Made by a program: the position numbers and the translations under genes
Shown: positions 37,341 to 45,960 of the stretch, piece after piece
Layout: every line of letters begins with the position of its first letter
How positions within the stretch are numbered: position 1 is the first letter of the stretch
Assembly (NCBI GenBank): GCA_048263775.1
Contig: JBLXDU010000002.1
Location: 1 to 64,000 of the forward strand
Length of the DNA stretch: 64,000 nt
DNA from: UBA1479 sp048263775
GTDB lineage: Bacteria > Pseudomonadota > Alphaproteobacteria > Rhodospirillales > Casp-alpha2
Direction: 5' to 3'
Notes under the pieces: model-generated
Told to the model about the DNA's origin: nothing
Seen by the model: the letters and a program-made list of their open reading frames with translations, nothing else
Database searches by the model: none

Positions 37341-40340
37341 TCACTCCTGGGCCAGATAGCGGTCGAGAACCTGGGCGACATGCACCGCCTCACGCGGCGT
37401 GCCGTCGGCGATCTGATGGCGGCAGCTGGTGCCGTCGGCGACGATCACCGTGTCGCCGTCAGCCTCCCGGACGGCAGGAAGCAGGGACAGTTCGCCCATG
37501 CGTTTGGAGACATCGACGTTGTCCTTGTCATAGCCGAAGGCCCCCGCCATGCCGCAGCAGCTTGAATCGACGGTCTCCACGTTCAATCCCGGCACCAGAC
37601 GGAGCGTCCGTTCGACAGCCCCCATGGCGGCGAAGGCCTTCTGATGGCAATGGCCGTGGAGCAGCGCCTTGCCGTCCGCCGCCTCCTTCAGCGGCAGGGT
37701 CAGCGTGCCGGCCTCGGCTTCCGCCGCCAGGAATTCCTCGAACAGCATGGCCTTGGCGGCCAGCGCCTTGCTGTCGTCGCCCGGCAGCAGGACCGTGAAC
37801 TCGTCGCGCAGGGTCAAGAGGCACGACGGTTCCAGCCCGACGATGGGCACGCCTGCGTCGACGAAAGGCTTCAAGGCGTCGAGCGTGCGCTGAGCTTCCT
37901 TCTTCGCCTCCTCGGCCAGACCGGCGGCCAGGAACGTCCGTCCGCAGCATAGTGGCCGTGCGCGGTCGGGGGCCTGGGCGGTGACGACGCGGTAGCCGGC
38001 GGCGGTCAGCACCCGGCGCGCGGCGGCTAGGTTCTCGGGCTCGAAATAGGTGTTGAAGGTATCGCCCAGAAGGACGACCGCTTTGCCTGCCGGGCAGGAA
38101 CTTGGGTCGACCGGAGTTGCGCCCTTGTCCGGCGTCGCGGCCCAGCGGGGCAGGGTACGGTCGGCGGAAAAGCCCAGCAGTTTTTCCGACAGCCAGGCGG
38201 CGCCGGGGACCGTGTCGCGCAGGTTCAGCAGCCAGGAAACTTTGCTGGCGGCGGGGGCATAGCGCGGCAGGTAGGCGACCAGCCGGTCGAACAAGCGCAG
38301 CCCATGGCGCTTGTTGTACTGGTTGAGGAACTCGATCTTCATGCGCGCCATGTCGACGCCCGTGGGGCATTCGCGCTTGCAGCCCTTGCAGCCGACGCAA
38401 AGCTTCATGGTCGCGGCCATGTCGTCGGAGGTGAAGGCGTCGGGGCCCAATTGGCCCGAGATCGCGAGGCGCAGCGTGTTGGCGCGCCCCCGGGTCAGGT
38501 GTTGCTCATCCCCCGTGGCGCGGTAGGACGGGCACATCACCCCGGCGTCGCGTTTGCGGCAGGCACCGTTGTTGTTGCACATCTCGACAGCACCCGCGAA
38601 GCCGCCCCAGTCGGACCAGTCGAGGACCGTCGCGATCTGCTCCGTCTTGTATCCGGGTTTGAAACGGAATAGCGATCGGTCGTCCATCTTGGGCGGGTCG
38701 ACGATCTTGCCTGGGTTCATCAAGCCCGTGGGGTCGACCGTGTTCTTGACCTCCTTGAAGGTCTCGATCATACGGCTGCCGAACATGGCTTCGTGGAATT
38801 CAGAACGCACCAGCCCGTCGCCGTGTTCGCCCGAGTGTGATCCCTTGTATTCGCGGACCATCTCGAAGGCTTCTTCGGCGATGGCGCGCATCTGCTTCGC
38901 ACCCAGTTCCTGTTTCAGATTGATCACCGGCCGTACGTGCAGGGTGCCGACCGAGGCATGGGCATACCAGGTGCCTTCGGTATTGTGCTTGTGGAATACC
39001 TGCGTCAGACGGTCCGTGTATTCGGCGAGATCTTCCAGGCGCACGGCGCAATCCTCGACGAAGGAGATCGGCTTCCCGTCCCCCTTCATGGACATCATGA
39101 TGTTGAGGCCCGATTTGCGGACCTCCCAGACGTCGCGCTGGAACGCCGGGTCCACGGCCTCGACCACCGCGTCGGGGAAGCCCAGGTCGGCCATCATCTC
39201 GACCAGCTGTTTCAGCTTGGCGATCAGGGGTTCGCGCTCCTCGCCGGCGAATTCGACCAGCAGCAGGGCATCCGGCTCCCCCTTCACGAAGCGTTCGACC
39301 GTGGGGCGGAAAATCTCGATATCGCGGGCCAGGCCGATCATGGTGCGGTCGACCAGTTCCACCGCCGCCGGGCCGAGCGTCACCAGATGCTGGGCTGCGT
39401 CCATGCATTTGTAGAAGGTCGGGAAATGACAGACGCCCAGCACCTTGTGCTTCGGCAGGGGCTGAAGATCCAGGTGAAGTTTGGTCGAAAAGGCCAGCGT
39501 GCCTTCCGATCCGATCAGAAGGTGCGCCAGGTTGGGGTGGGTCTGTTGACGGTACAGCGTCGCCTCGGCCCAGGGGCCCTTGGGCGCACCGCCCGGCATC
39601 AGGGAATCGATGTTGTAGCCGCCGACCCGGCGCATCAGGTCGGGAAACGACTGGCGGATGTGGTCGCCCTCGCGCCGGCCGATATCCAGAAGCTTGGCGA
39701 CCATGTCCTGCTGCACGGGATCGAGCTTGGCCGCAGGTTCATTGTCGGACACTTCGCCGAAGCGCATGGCCCGGCCGTCCATGGTCACGGCGTCGATGGC
39801 GCGCACGTTGTCGCGCATGGTGCCGTAGACGATGGAGCGCGAGCCGCAGGAATTGTTCCCCGCCATACCGCCGAGCGTGGCGCGGGACGAGGTCGAAACG
39901 TCGACCGGGAACCACAGGCCGTGGGGCTTGAGATAAGCGTTCAGATGATCAAGCACCAAGCCGGGTTCGACCAGGGCCTGGCGCCCCGAGGCATCGAAGT
40001 CGAGAATCTTGTTCAGATGTTTCGACAGATCGACGACCAGGGCTTCGCCCACGGTCTGCCCGCATTGCGAGGTGCCGCCGCCCCGCGGCAGAAGCGGTAC
40101 GCCTGCATCCCGCGCGATGGTGATGATCGCTTCCACGTCCTCGGCGTCCTCGGGCACGACGACGCCGAGCGGTTCGATCTGATAGATCGAGGCGTCCGTC
40201 GAATAGCGCCCACGCGAGAACGGATCGAACAGGACCTGGCCCTTGATCGCGGCCTTCAGGCGGCGGGCAAGGGCGGGGTCGCCCTTGGCGGGGCGGCTAC
40301 GGGAAGCGGCGGTGGCAAGGGATGCGTCGGACAGGGCCAT
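37341..40340 (-). CDS. Fused FAD-linked and Fe-S 2-hydroxyacid dehydrogenase (GlcD-GlcF-like)
   Basis: A 999-residue two-part oxidoreductase. Residues about 25-560 form a GlcD/D-lactate dehydrogenase-type flavoprotein with the FAD segments LLPRGGGTSQCGQTVG and GNNSCGSRSIVYG and the C-terminal block HSGEHGDGLVRSEF. About 600-720 carry Fe-S ligands (CNNNGACRKRDAGVMC, CVGCKGCKRECPTGVD). The C-terminal half resembles GlcF/CCG domains (LCCGRTFLAAG, SSCCGMAGAFGYD). It should oxidise a D-2-hydroxyacid (glycolate, D-lactate or 2-hydroxyglutarate) and pass electrons to the quinone pool. Start is uncertain between ATG 40340 and ATG 40361; neither has a strong ribosome site. Followed directly by the GntR gene. 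Confidence 0.9.
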   Translation of the reverse strand: MALSDASLATAASRSRPAKGDPALARRLKAAIKGQVLFDPFSRGRYSTDASIYQIEPLGVVVPEDAEDVEAIITIARDAGVPLLPRGGGTSQCGQTVGEALVVDLSKHLNKILDFDASGRQALVEPGLVLDHLNAYLKPHGLWFPVDVSTSSRATLGGMAGNNSCGSRSIVYGTMRDNVRAIDAVTMDGRAMRFGEVSDNEPAAKLDPVQQDMVAKLLDIGRREGDHIRQSFPDLMRRVGGYNIDSLMPGGAPKGPWAEATLYRQQTHPNLAHLLIGSEGTLAFSTKLHLDLQPLPKHKVLGVCHFPTFYKCMDAAQHLVTLGPAAVELVDRTMIGLARDIEIFRPTVERFVKGEPDALLLVEFAGEEREPLIAKLKQLVEMMADLGFPDAVVEAVDPAFQRDVWEVRKSGLNIMMSMKGDGKPISFVEDCAVRLEDLAEYTDRLTQVFHKHNTEGTWYAHASVGTLHVRPVINLKQELGAKQMRAIAEEAFEMVREYKGSHSGEHGDGLVRSEFHEAMFGSRMIETFKEVKNTVDPTGLMNPGKIVDPPKMDDRSLFRFKPGYKTEQIATVLDWSDWGGFAGAVEMCNNNGACRKRDAGVMCPSYRATGDEQHLTRGRANTLRLAISGQLGPDAFTSDDMAATMKLCVGCKGCKRECPTGVDMARMKIEFLNQYNKRHGLRLFDRLVAYLPRYAPAASKVSWLLNLRDTVPGAAWLSEKLLGFSADRTLPRWAATPDKGATPVDPSSCPAGKAVVLLGDTFNTYFEPENLAAARRVLTAAGYRVVTAQAPDRARPLCCGRTFLAAGLAEEAKKEAQRTLDALKPFVDAGVPIVGLEPSCLLTLRDEFTVLLPGDDSKALAAKAMLFEEFLAAEAEAGTLTLPLKEAADGKALLHGHCHQKAFAAMGAVERTLRLVPGLNVETVDSSCCGMAGAFGYDKDNVDVSKRMGELSLLPAVREADGDTVIVADGTSCRHQIADGTPREAVHVAQVLDRYLAQE

Positions 40341-40490
40341 GGGCGGGGATCGCTTTGTCATCAAAGGGGAGTGTGCAGAGTGTAACAAATTGCATTCAAA
40401 ATTCAATAAGGCAAATCAGGCGGAGGTATGAATAATCGGAAATATTATGGTTATCTATTTGTTTTTAAATGAAATTAATAGAATTTGGTG

Positions 40491-40536
40491 GATTCAGGAT
40501 GAATCCTGGTTGTCTGGGCAAAAAATGTATGCATAA
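40491..40536. promoter_or_regulatory. Palindromes in the divergent dehydrogenase/aminotransferase spacer
   Basis: The AT-rich spacer 40362-40594 contains GGATTCA-GGA-TGAATCC (40491-40507), a 7-bp inverted repeat that also holds GATTC and GAATC (GANTC methylation-type sites), and GTATGCATA (40528-40536) with the 8-bp palindrome TATGCATA, close to FCD-type GntR half sites. Both are candidates for binding by the adjacent GntR protein. Confidence 0.4.
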
Positions 40537-40594
40537 TTCCCAGGCCATCGCGCCCCCTGGCGCGGAAACCCGAATGTAAAGAGGACATCCGATC

Positions 40595-41773
40595 ATGACT
40601 GTGCGCCGCGGCCGCCATTTCCTGCAGATTCCGGGCCCCTCCAACACGCCCGACCGCATCCTTCGCGCCATGGACTATCCGGTGATGGACCATCGCGGCC
40701 CCGACTTCGCCGACCTGGGCTTGTCTTGCATCGCCGGCATGAAGAAGGTGTTCAAGACGGAAAAATGCGAGGTTGTGATCTACCCCGCCTCCGGCACCGG
40801 TGCCTGGGAAGCGGCGCTGGCCAACACCATGTCGCCCGGCGACCGGGTGCTGATGTACGAAACCGGGCAGTTCGCTACCCTGTGGAAGAACTTGGCGCTG
40901 CGTCTTGGTCTGGTACCCGAATTCATTGACGGCGACTGGCGCCACGGCGTCGATGCCGCCGCCATCGAAAAGCGTCTGAACGAAGACACGGACCGCGAAA
41001 TTAAGGCCGTCTGCATGGTCCATAACGAAACGTCGACCGGCGTGACCTCGCGGGTCAAGCTGGTGCGTGAAGCCATGGACCGCACGGGACATCCGGCCCT
41101 GTTCATGGTCGATACCATTTCGGGTCTGGCCTCAGCCGATTTCCGTCAGGACGAATGGGGCGTCGACGTCGCCGTCGCCGGCTCGCAGAAGGGCCTGATG
41201 CTGCCGCCGGGAATCAGCTTCAACTGCGTTTCGGAAAAGGCGCAGGAAGTTTCCAAGACGGCCAGCCTGCCCAAGTCCTATTGGGCCTGGGATGAGATGA
41301 TCAGCATGAACAAGACCGGCTATTTTCCCTACACGCCGGCGACCAATCTGCTCTACGGCCTCAAGGAAGCCATTGCGATGTTGATGGAGGAAGGGCTCGA
41401 CAACGTGTTCGCCCGCCACGAGCGCGTGGCCGAAGCGACCCGCCGTGCCGTCCGCGCCTGGGGTCTGGAGGTTCTGTGCCAGGAACCCAAGGAGTATTCC
41501 CCCGTGCTGACCGCCGTGGTCATGCCCGAGGGCCACAGCGCCGACAACTTCCGCAAAGTGACCTTGGAAAACTTCGACATGTCGCTCGGCAACGGACTCA
41601 ACAAGATCGCCGACAAGGTGTTCCGCATCGGCCATCTGGGCGACTTCAACGAACTGATGCTCATGGGCACATTGTCGGGCGTGGAAATGGGTCTGGAGTT
41701 GGCCAAGGTCCCGCACGAGAAGGGCGGCGTCGACGCAGCCATGGCCTATCTGGTCAACCCGCAGGCCCGCTGA
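40595..41773 (+). CDS. Class V PLP aminotransferase (serine--glyoxylate type)
   Basis: A 392-residue class V aminotransferase of the alanine/serine-glyoxylate group. Substrate and cofactor segments include IPGPSNTPDRILRAM and MDHRGPDF near the N-terminus, and VAGSQKGLMLPPG with the Schiff-base lysine at K199. It transfers an amino group from serine or alanine to glyoxylate. Together with the divergent hydroxyacid dehydrogenase, which could make glyoxylate, it suggests a photorespiration-like salvage or serine-cycle-type route. A CoA-transferase follows on the same strand. Confidence 0.92.
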   Translation: MTVRRGRHFLQIPGPSNTPDRILRAMDYPVMDHRGPDFADLGLSCIAGMKKVFKTEKCEVVIYPASGTGAWEAALANTMSPGDRVLMYETGQFATLWKNLALRLGLVPEFIDGDWRHGVDAAAIEKRLNEDTDREIKAVCMVHNETSTGVTSRVKLVREAMDRTGHPALFMVDTISGLASADFRQDEWGVDVAVAGSQKGLMLPPGISFNCVSEKAQEVSKTASLPKSYWAWDEMISMNKTGYFPYTPATNLLYGLKEAIAMLMEEGLDNVFARHERVAEATRRAVRAWGLEVLCQEPKEYSPVLTAVVMPEGHSADNFRKVTLENFDMSLGNGLNKIADKVFRIGHLGDFNELMLMGTLSGVEMGLELAKVPHEKGGVDAAMAYLVNPQAR

Positions 41774-41831
41774 TCCGAACCGCGGCGCACCGCGGACAGG
41801 ATGCAGATAAGAAGAAACGGAAGGAAACATC

Positions 41832-43043
41832 ATGGCACGAGGTGACGGGCCGCTCGGCGGCATGAAGGTCTTGGACCTGACCCATGTGATGGCCGGTCCG
41901 ACCTGTGCCCTCATGCTGGCCGACATGGGTGCGGACGTGATCAAGGTGGAAAAGGTGCCGGGCGGCGACGATACGCGCCGCGCGGCACCGCCCAAGATCG
42001 GCGACGAAGCCGCCGCCTTCCTGGTCATGAACCGGGGCAAGCGGTCGGTTGCCGTGGACCTGAAAACCCCGGGCGGGCAGGCCGCCGTGCGCCGCATGGC
42101 GCTGGAAGCCGACGTGCTGCTTGAAAATTACCGCCAGGGCACGCTGGCCAAGCTGGGCCTGGATTACGAAACCTTGAAAAAGGAAAACCCCAAGCTGGTG
42201 TGGTGTTCGATCTCCGGCTTCGGGCAGACGGGGCCTTACGCGGAACGCGGCGGTTTTGATCTGATCGCCCAGGGCATGTCGGGTCTCATGCACATCACCG
42301 GCGAAGGCCCGGGCCGCCCGCCCTGCAAGGTCGGCTCGCCGATCACCGACATCACTGCCGGCCTGCTGGCGGCCATGGGGGTGTCCGCGGCCTATGCCCA
42401 TGCGGTGAAGACCGGCCAGGGCCAGGTCGTCGATACTTCGCTATTCGAAGCGGGAATCATTCATACCTATTGGCAGTCGGCGATCGCCTTCGCGACCGGC
42501 AATTCTCCCGCCGCCATGGGCTCGGCCCACCCCCTGAACGCGCCCTATCAGGCGTTCGAAACCGCCGACGGCTGGATCACCTGCGGGGCGGCCAATCAGC
42601 GGACATGGGAGCGCCTGCTCGAAGCCCTCGACAATCCCGAGATCGCCAATGATCCCCGGTTCACGGACAACACCGTGCGCATGGCCAACCGGCAGGCGCT
42701 CGAAGACGTGCTGACGCCGATCTTCAAATCGAAACCATCCGCCGATTGGCTCGCCAAGTTCGATGCGGTGGGCCTGCCCGCCGGGCCGGTCCTCGACATC
42801 ACGCAGATGCACGCCGACCCGCACGCCATCGCCCGCGACATGATCGTCGAGGTCCCGCACAAGACCCTCGGCACGGCCAAGGCGCTGGGCATGCCGGTGA
42901 AGTTTTCCGGAACACCCGCGAAGACGGACCAGGGTGCGCCCGTCTACGGTCAGCACACGCGCGAAGTTCTCGCCGAATACGGCTACGGCGCGGATGAGAT
43001 CCAGGCCTTGATCGACGAAGGGGCGGTGATTGCCGCCGACTAG
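41832..43043 (+). CDS. Family III (CaiB/BaiF) CoA-transferase
   Basis: A 403-residue CoA-transferase of the interlocked-dimer family. The catalytic Asp is D173 in VGSPITDITAG; the N-terminus GMKVLDLTHVMAGPTCALMLADMGADVIKVE is typical. It swaps CoA between organic acids, but donor and acceptor cannot be read from the sequence. It is 58 bp after the aminotransferase, with GGAAGGAAAC upstream, so the two probably form an operon. Its stop shares CTAG (43040-43043) with the convergent protease. Confidence 0.93.
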   Translation: MARGDGPLGGMKVLDLTHVMAGPTCALMLADMGADVIKVEKVPGGDDTRRAAPPKIGDEAAAFLVMNRGKRSVAVDLKTPGGQAAVRRMALEADVLLENYRQGTLAKLGLDYETLKKENPKLVWCSISGFGQTGPYAERGGFDLIAQGMSGLMHITGEGPGRPPCKVGSPITDITAGLLAAMGVSAAYAHAVKTGQGQVVDTSLFEAGIIHTYWQSAIAFATGNSPAAMGSAHPLNAPYQAFETADGWITCGAANQRTWERLLEALDNPEIANDPRFTDNTVRMANRQALEDVLTPIFKSKPSADWLAKFDAVGLPAGPVLDITQMHADPHAIARDMIVEVPHKTLGTAKALGMPVKFSGTPAKTDQGAPVYGQHTREVLAEYGYGADEIQALIDEGAVIAAD

Positions 43044-44023
43044 GGCAGGGGTTTTAAGGTCAGGGTGATCTCACGAATCTCTCCACCGCGCCGCACGGTC
43101 AGGGCGATGGTGTCCCCTGCGTGATGGCGGAATAAGGACGCGCGAACCTGCCCCGGTGACGTAACGGGCCTGCGGTCGACTTTTGTGATGATATCTCCGG
43201 CATCGATCCCGGCCGTGAAGGCGGGGCCGCCCGGTGTCACTTCAACCACGGCAACGCCACCGGTCTGTTCCTGCTGTGGGGCGGATAGGGGGCCAGTTTC
43301 CATTCCCGCCGTCGCCGCAATCACCTTGCCGTGGGCGATAAGGTCATCGACGACCCGCGCGACCAGGGGCCTGGACGCCGCGAAGTTGACGCCGATGTTG
43401 GCGTCGGATCCTTGCGCGAAAATGGCAGAAACCAAACCGACCAGACGGCCCTGGCCGTCGACCAATGCGCCGCCCGATCCGCCCGGGTTTACCGCCGCGT
43501 CGGTCTGGATGAAATCCTCGATCTCGTTGAACCCGGCGTTGGCCCGGCCCAGGGCCGAGACCACGCCGCAGGACACGGAAATCCCCCGCCCGAACGGATT
43601 GCCGATGGCGCAGGCCGGTTCGGCCAGGTTCGGTTCAGGCCCCGGCTCGGCCACGGGAAGGTCGATGGCGGCTTTCAGAAGGGCGATGTCCGTTGCCTTG
43701 TGGCGGCCGACGATCTCGGCGGTAACGGTGCGCCCATCGGAAAGGCGAATGCGGACGCTGATGGCGTTGCCCAACACATGATCGTTGGTCACGACATAGC
43801 CGCCAGGCAGAACGGCGACGCCGGAGCCCTCCGGGGCGATGCGCCCATCGGCGCTTTTCGGCGCGAAGCCGGGCCGCACGCCTTGCCAACTTGGCAGTAC
43901 GACAACCACGGACTGAGCCGCCTTGGCCACGGCGGCGGGATCGATGCCGTCGGCCGCTCCCATGCGGGGGGTCAAAGCAAGGGTTGCCGCAAGGGCGGAA
44001 GGAATGAGAAAGCGGGCGCTCAT
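43040..44023 (-). CDS. Periplasmic S1C (DegP/HtrA-like) serine protease
   Basis: A 327-residue exported trypsin-like protease with an N-terminal signal sequence. The triad is visible as H82 (VTNDHVLG), D112 (ATDIALLK) and S183 (NPGGSGGAL). A single PDZ domain occupies about 235-325 (GVAVVEVTPGGPAFTAGIDAGDIITKVD). One PDZ makes it DegS-like in layout, though it lacks a clear retained membrane anchor. Function: quality control or regulated cleavage of envelope proteins. Confidence 0.9.
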   Translation of the reverse strand: MSARFLIPSALAATLALTPRMGAADGIDPAAVAKAAQSVVVVLPSWQGVRPGFAPKSADGRIAPEGSGVAVLPGGYVVTNDHVLGNAISVRIRLSDGRTVTAEIVGRHKATDIALLKAAIDLPVAEPGPEPNLAEPACAIGNPFGRGISVSCGVVSALGRANAGFNEIEDFIQTDAAVNPGGSGGALVDGQGRLVGLVSAIFAQGSDANIGVNFAASRPLVARVVDDLIAHGKVIAATAGMETGPLSAPQQEQTGGVAVVEVTPGGPAFTAGIDAGDIITKVDRRPVTSPGQVRASLFRHHAGDTIALTVRRGGEIREITLTLKPLP

Positions 44024-44103
44024 GCCTTCGTCTTTACCATGATGCGAAGCGGCCTGCCGACCTCTATATTGGCGGGTCACGACTTGGGAGGACTTCCGAT
44101 ACA

Positions 44104-44586
44104 ATGAAATTCGCACGCACCATCCGGCTCGACGCCTCGGATCAGAACGTGTTCGATATTCCGGCGGAACCGGGTGAATGGGCTGTCGCCGGCACTTTTG
44201 AATTCGCTGATGGCGATCCGTCTTCCTGGACCAATAAACAGCAGCTGGCGTTCAAAAGCGGTTGGTTCGGCCTCGGCAGTTTCGGGCGCTCGACCTTCGT
44301 GCAGGTCGCGGTGCTGCCTGACGGCCAGGTCGAGGAGGCGGTGCGCGCCCTGGCGGGGCATCTGTTCGAACGTTACGGTGCGCCCGACATGATGGCGGCC
44401 CTCGACGCGGCCCGGGGCGAATGCCGCGACATGGCCGATCTGTGCGATCATCCGGCGGGCACCTTGCTTGCCATCGAACGGGACCTGACGGACGAAGGCA
44501 TCGCCGAGCGCGTGCGCGTCATTCCCGCCAAGGGCGAGGGCCAACACGCCCGTATCTGGGGCGTGGCGGGGGACGATCCGGCCTGA
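44104..44586 (+). CDS. Conserved hypothetical protein, DUF6505-like
   Basis: A 160-residue soluble protein. The N-terminal RTIRLDASDQNVFD and the EPGEWAVAGTFEFADGDP block, then GLGSFGRSTFVQVA, match my memory of DUF6505 proteins of Rhodospirillales. No catalytic motif is visible and no function is assigned. It sits between the divergent protease and the bufferin genes (160-bp gap), and is not clearly part of either unit. Confidence 0.75.
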   Translation: MKFARTIRLDASDQNVFDIPAEPGEWAVAGTFEFADGDPSSWTNKQQLAFKSGWFGLGSFGRSTFVQVAVLPDGQVEEAVRALAGHLFERYGAPDMMAALDAARGECRDMADLCDHPAGTLLAIERDLTDEGIAERVRVIPAKGEGQHARIWGVAGDDPA

Positions 44587-44746
44587 ACGGCTCAGGGGGT
44601 TCGCGGCTTTTTCGTTCAACCCTCTCTCACACCCTTGTGATGCAGTGCGACGTCAACGTTACGCCCGCTGTCCGCATGCACGGGTACACTCCCCATCGAC
44701 CGGACACGAGAGCCGGATCAGAGGCTTCACCTAAGGAGAGTACCCA

Positions 44747-45013
44747 ATGTCGATCCAGAAAAAGACCGCCGGCGTCACGCTGGCCACTGCCGCCGCCGCC
44801 CTGTTCATCGCCGGTGCCGCCATGACGGTCGCCCCGACCGCGGCCCAGGCCGATGGCGTCAAATGCATGGGCGCGAATTCCTGCAAGGGCCACGGTTCCT
44901 GCAAGACCGCGTCAAACGAATGCAAGGGCCACAACGCCTGCAAGGGCAAGGGCTGGATTTCCACCAGCTCGGAAAAGGAATGCATGGAAAAGGGCGGCAC
45001 GGTTGCCAAGTAA
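44747..45013 (+). CDS. bufA: Bufferin precursor peptide (BufA2-like)
   Basis: An 88-residue exported precursor. The signal peptide ends at AAQA (residues 32-35), leaving a mature peptide with six Cys at 40, 46, 52, 59, 65 and 79, mostly in a repeating SCKGHG/ECKGHN/ACKGKG pattern. This is the layout of bufferins, ribosomally made peptides whose cysteines are converted to thiooxazole groups and which bind copper in the periplasm. The modifying enzyme genes bufB and bufC follow. AAGGAGAG lies 8-10 bases before the ATG. A hairpin after the stop may favour precursor over enzyme expression. Confidence 0.9.
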   Translation: MSIQKKTAGVTLATAAAALFIAGAAMTVAPTAAQADGVKCMGANSCKGHGSCKTASNECKGHNACKGKGWISTSSEKECMEKGGTVAK

Positions 45014-45050
45014 CGGTATCCAGCCCCTTACCCAACACGACGGATTGCGG

Positions 45051-45072
45051 GGGGCCGGAGGAATCCGGCCCC
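45051..45072 (+). terminator. Hairpin between bufA and bufB
   Basis: A 9-bp perfect stem (GGGGCCGGA / TCCGGCCCC) with a GGAA loop is followed by TCGTTTCCGTTTC, a weak U-rich stretch. It lies in the 89-bp gap between precursor and enzyme genes, where partial termination or RNA end protection would raise precursor levels. Confidence 0.55.
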
Positions 45073-45102
45073 TCGTTTCCGTTTCGCGCTAGGCTTCATT
45101 CC

Positions 45103-45960
45103 ATGACTCTCAGCCAGGATCCCTTTGGCGGTTTCGGGCTCGGCCTGCGGCCGCAGCATTTCCCGGACATTCTCGGCCCTGACGGGGACGATGACCTGGG
45201 GCATGTCGACTGGTTCGAAATCATCTCGGAAAACTTCATGGCCGTGGGGGGCATGCCGCTGCGCAACCTGATGGCCGTGCGCGAACGTCGCCCGATGGCC
45301 ATGCACGGGGTGTCTCTGTCGATCGGTGCCCCTGATCCCTTGGATGACGACTACCTCAAGAATCTCAAATCGCTGGCCGATCTGATCGACCCGGCGGTCG
45401 TCTCCGACCATCTGTGCTGGACCGGTGCCCACGGCGTCAATCTGCACGATCTGCTGCCCTTGCCCTTGACCGAGGAAACCCTGAACCATGTGGCGGCGCG
45501 GGTCATTCATGTGCAGGATGTCCTGGGACGGCGCATCGCCCTTGAAAACGCATCGACCTATGTCACCTTCACGTCAGACACTATGGACGAATGGGAATTC
45601 CTGGCGGAGCTGACGCGGCGGGCCGATTGCGACCTGCTGCTCGACATCAACAATGTCTATGTCTCGGCCTTCAATCACGGGTTCGACGCCGCCGATTATC
45701 TGGCCGGTATTCCCAAGGACCGGGTGCGCCAGATCCATCTGGCCGGGCATGAGCACAACGGCGACCATATCGTCGACACCCATGACGCGCCGGTGGCGGA
45801 GCCCGTGTGGGACCTTTATCGCGCCGCCGTCGCCCGCTTCGGCGCGGTGCCGACGATGATCGAGCGTGACGCCAACATCCCGCCCTTTGCCGACCTGGTG
45901 GAAGAACTGGGTGCCGCGCGCCGTCTGGCGGCCGAAGCCCTGGGCGAGGCTGCGGCATGA
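45103..45960 (+). CDS. bufB: DUF692/MNIO peptide-modifying iron enzyme BufB
   Basis: A 285-residue TIM-barrel enzyme of the multinuclear non-haem iron oxidative (MNIO, formerly DUF692) family. Metal-ligand motifs are intact: SENF (E43), MHGVSLSIG (H68), SDHLCW (H103), LENAS (E148), LDINNVYVS (D181, N183), IHLAGH (H212, H216), THDAPV (H228) and ERDANIP (E254). Family members oxidise peptide cysteines to thiooxazoles or related groups. Its substrate is very likely the bufA product. The stop overlaps the bufC start (ATGA, 45957-45960). Confidence 0.94.
   Translation: MTLSQDPFGGFGLGLRPQHFPDILGPDGDDDLGHVDWFEIISENFMAVGGMPLRNLMAVRERRPMAMHGVSLSIGAPDPLDDDYLKNLKSLADLIDPAVVSDHLCWTGAHGVNLHDLLPLPLTEETLNHVAARVIHVQDVLGRRIALENASTYVTFTSDTMDEWEFLAELTRRADCDLLLDINNVYVSAFNHGFDAADYLAGIPKDRVRQIHLAGHEHNGDHIVDTHDAPVAEPVWDLYRAAVARFGAVPTMIERDANIPPFADLVEELGAARRLAAEALGEAAA

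Noticed and set aside
44587..44746. Sigma-70 or SigF-type promoter for bufA
   Set aside because: TACACT at 44685-44690 has no acceptable -35 partner, and no clear ECF-type motif pair was found.
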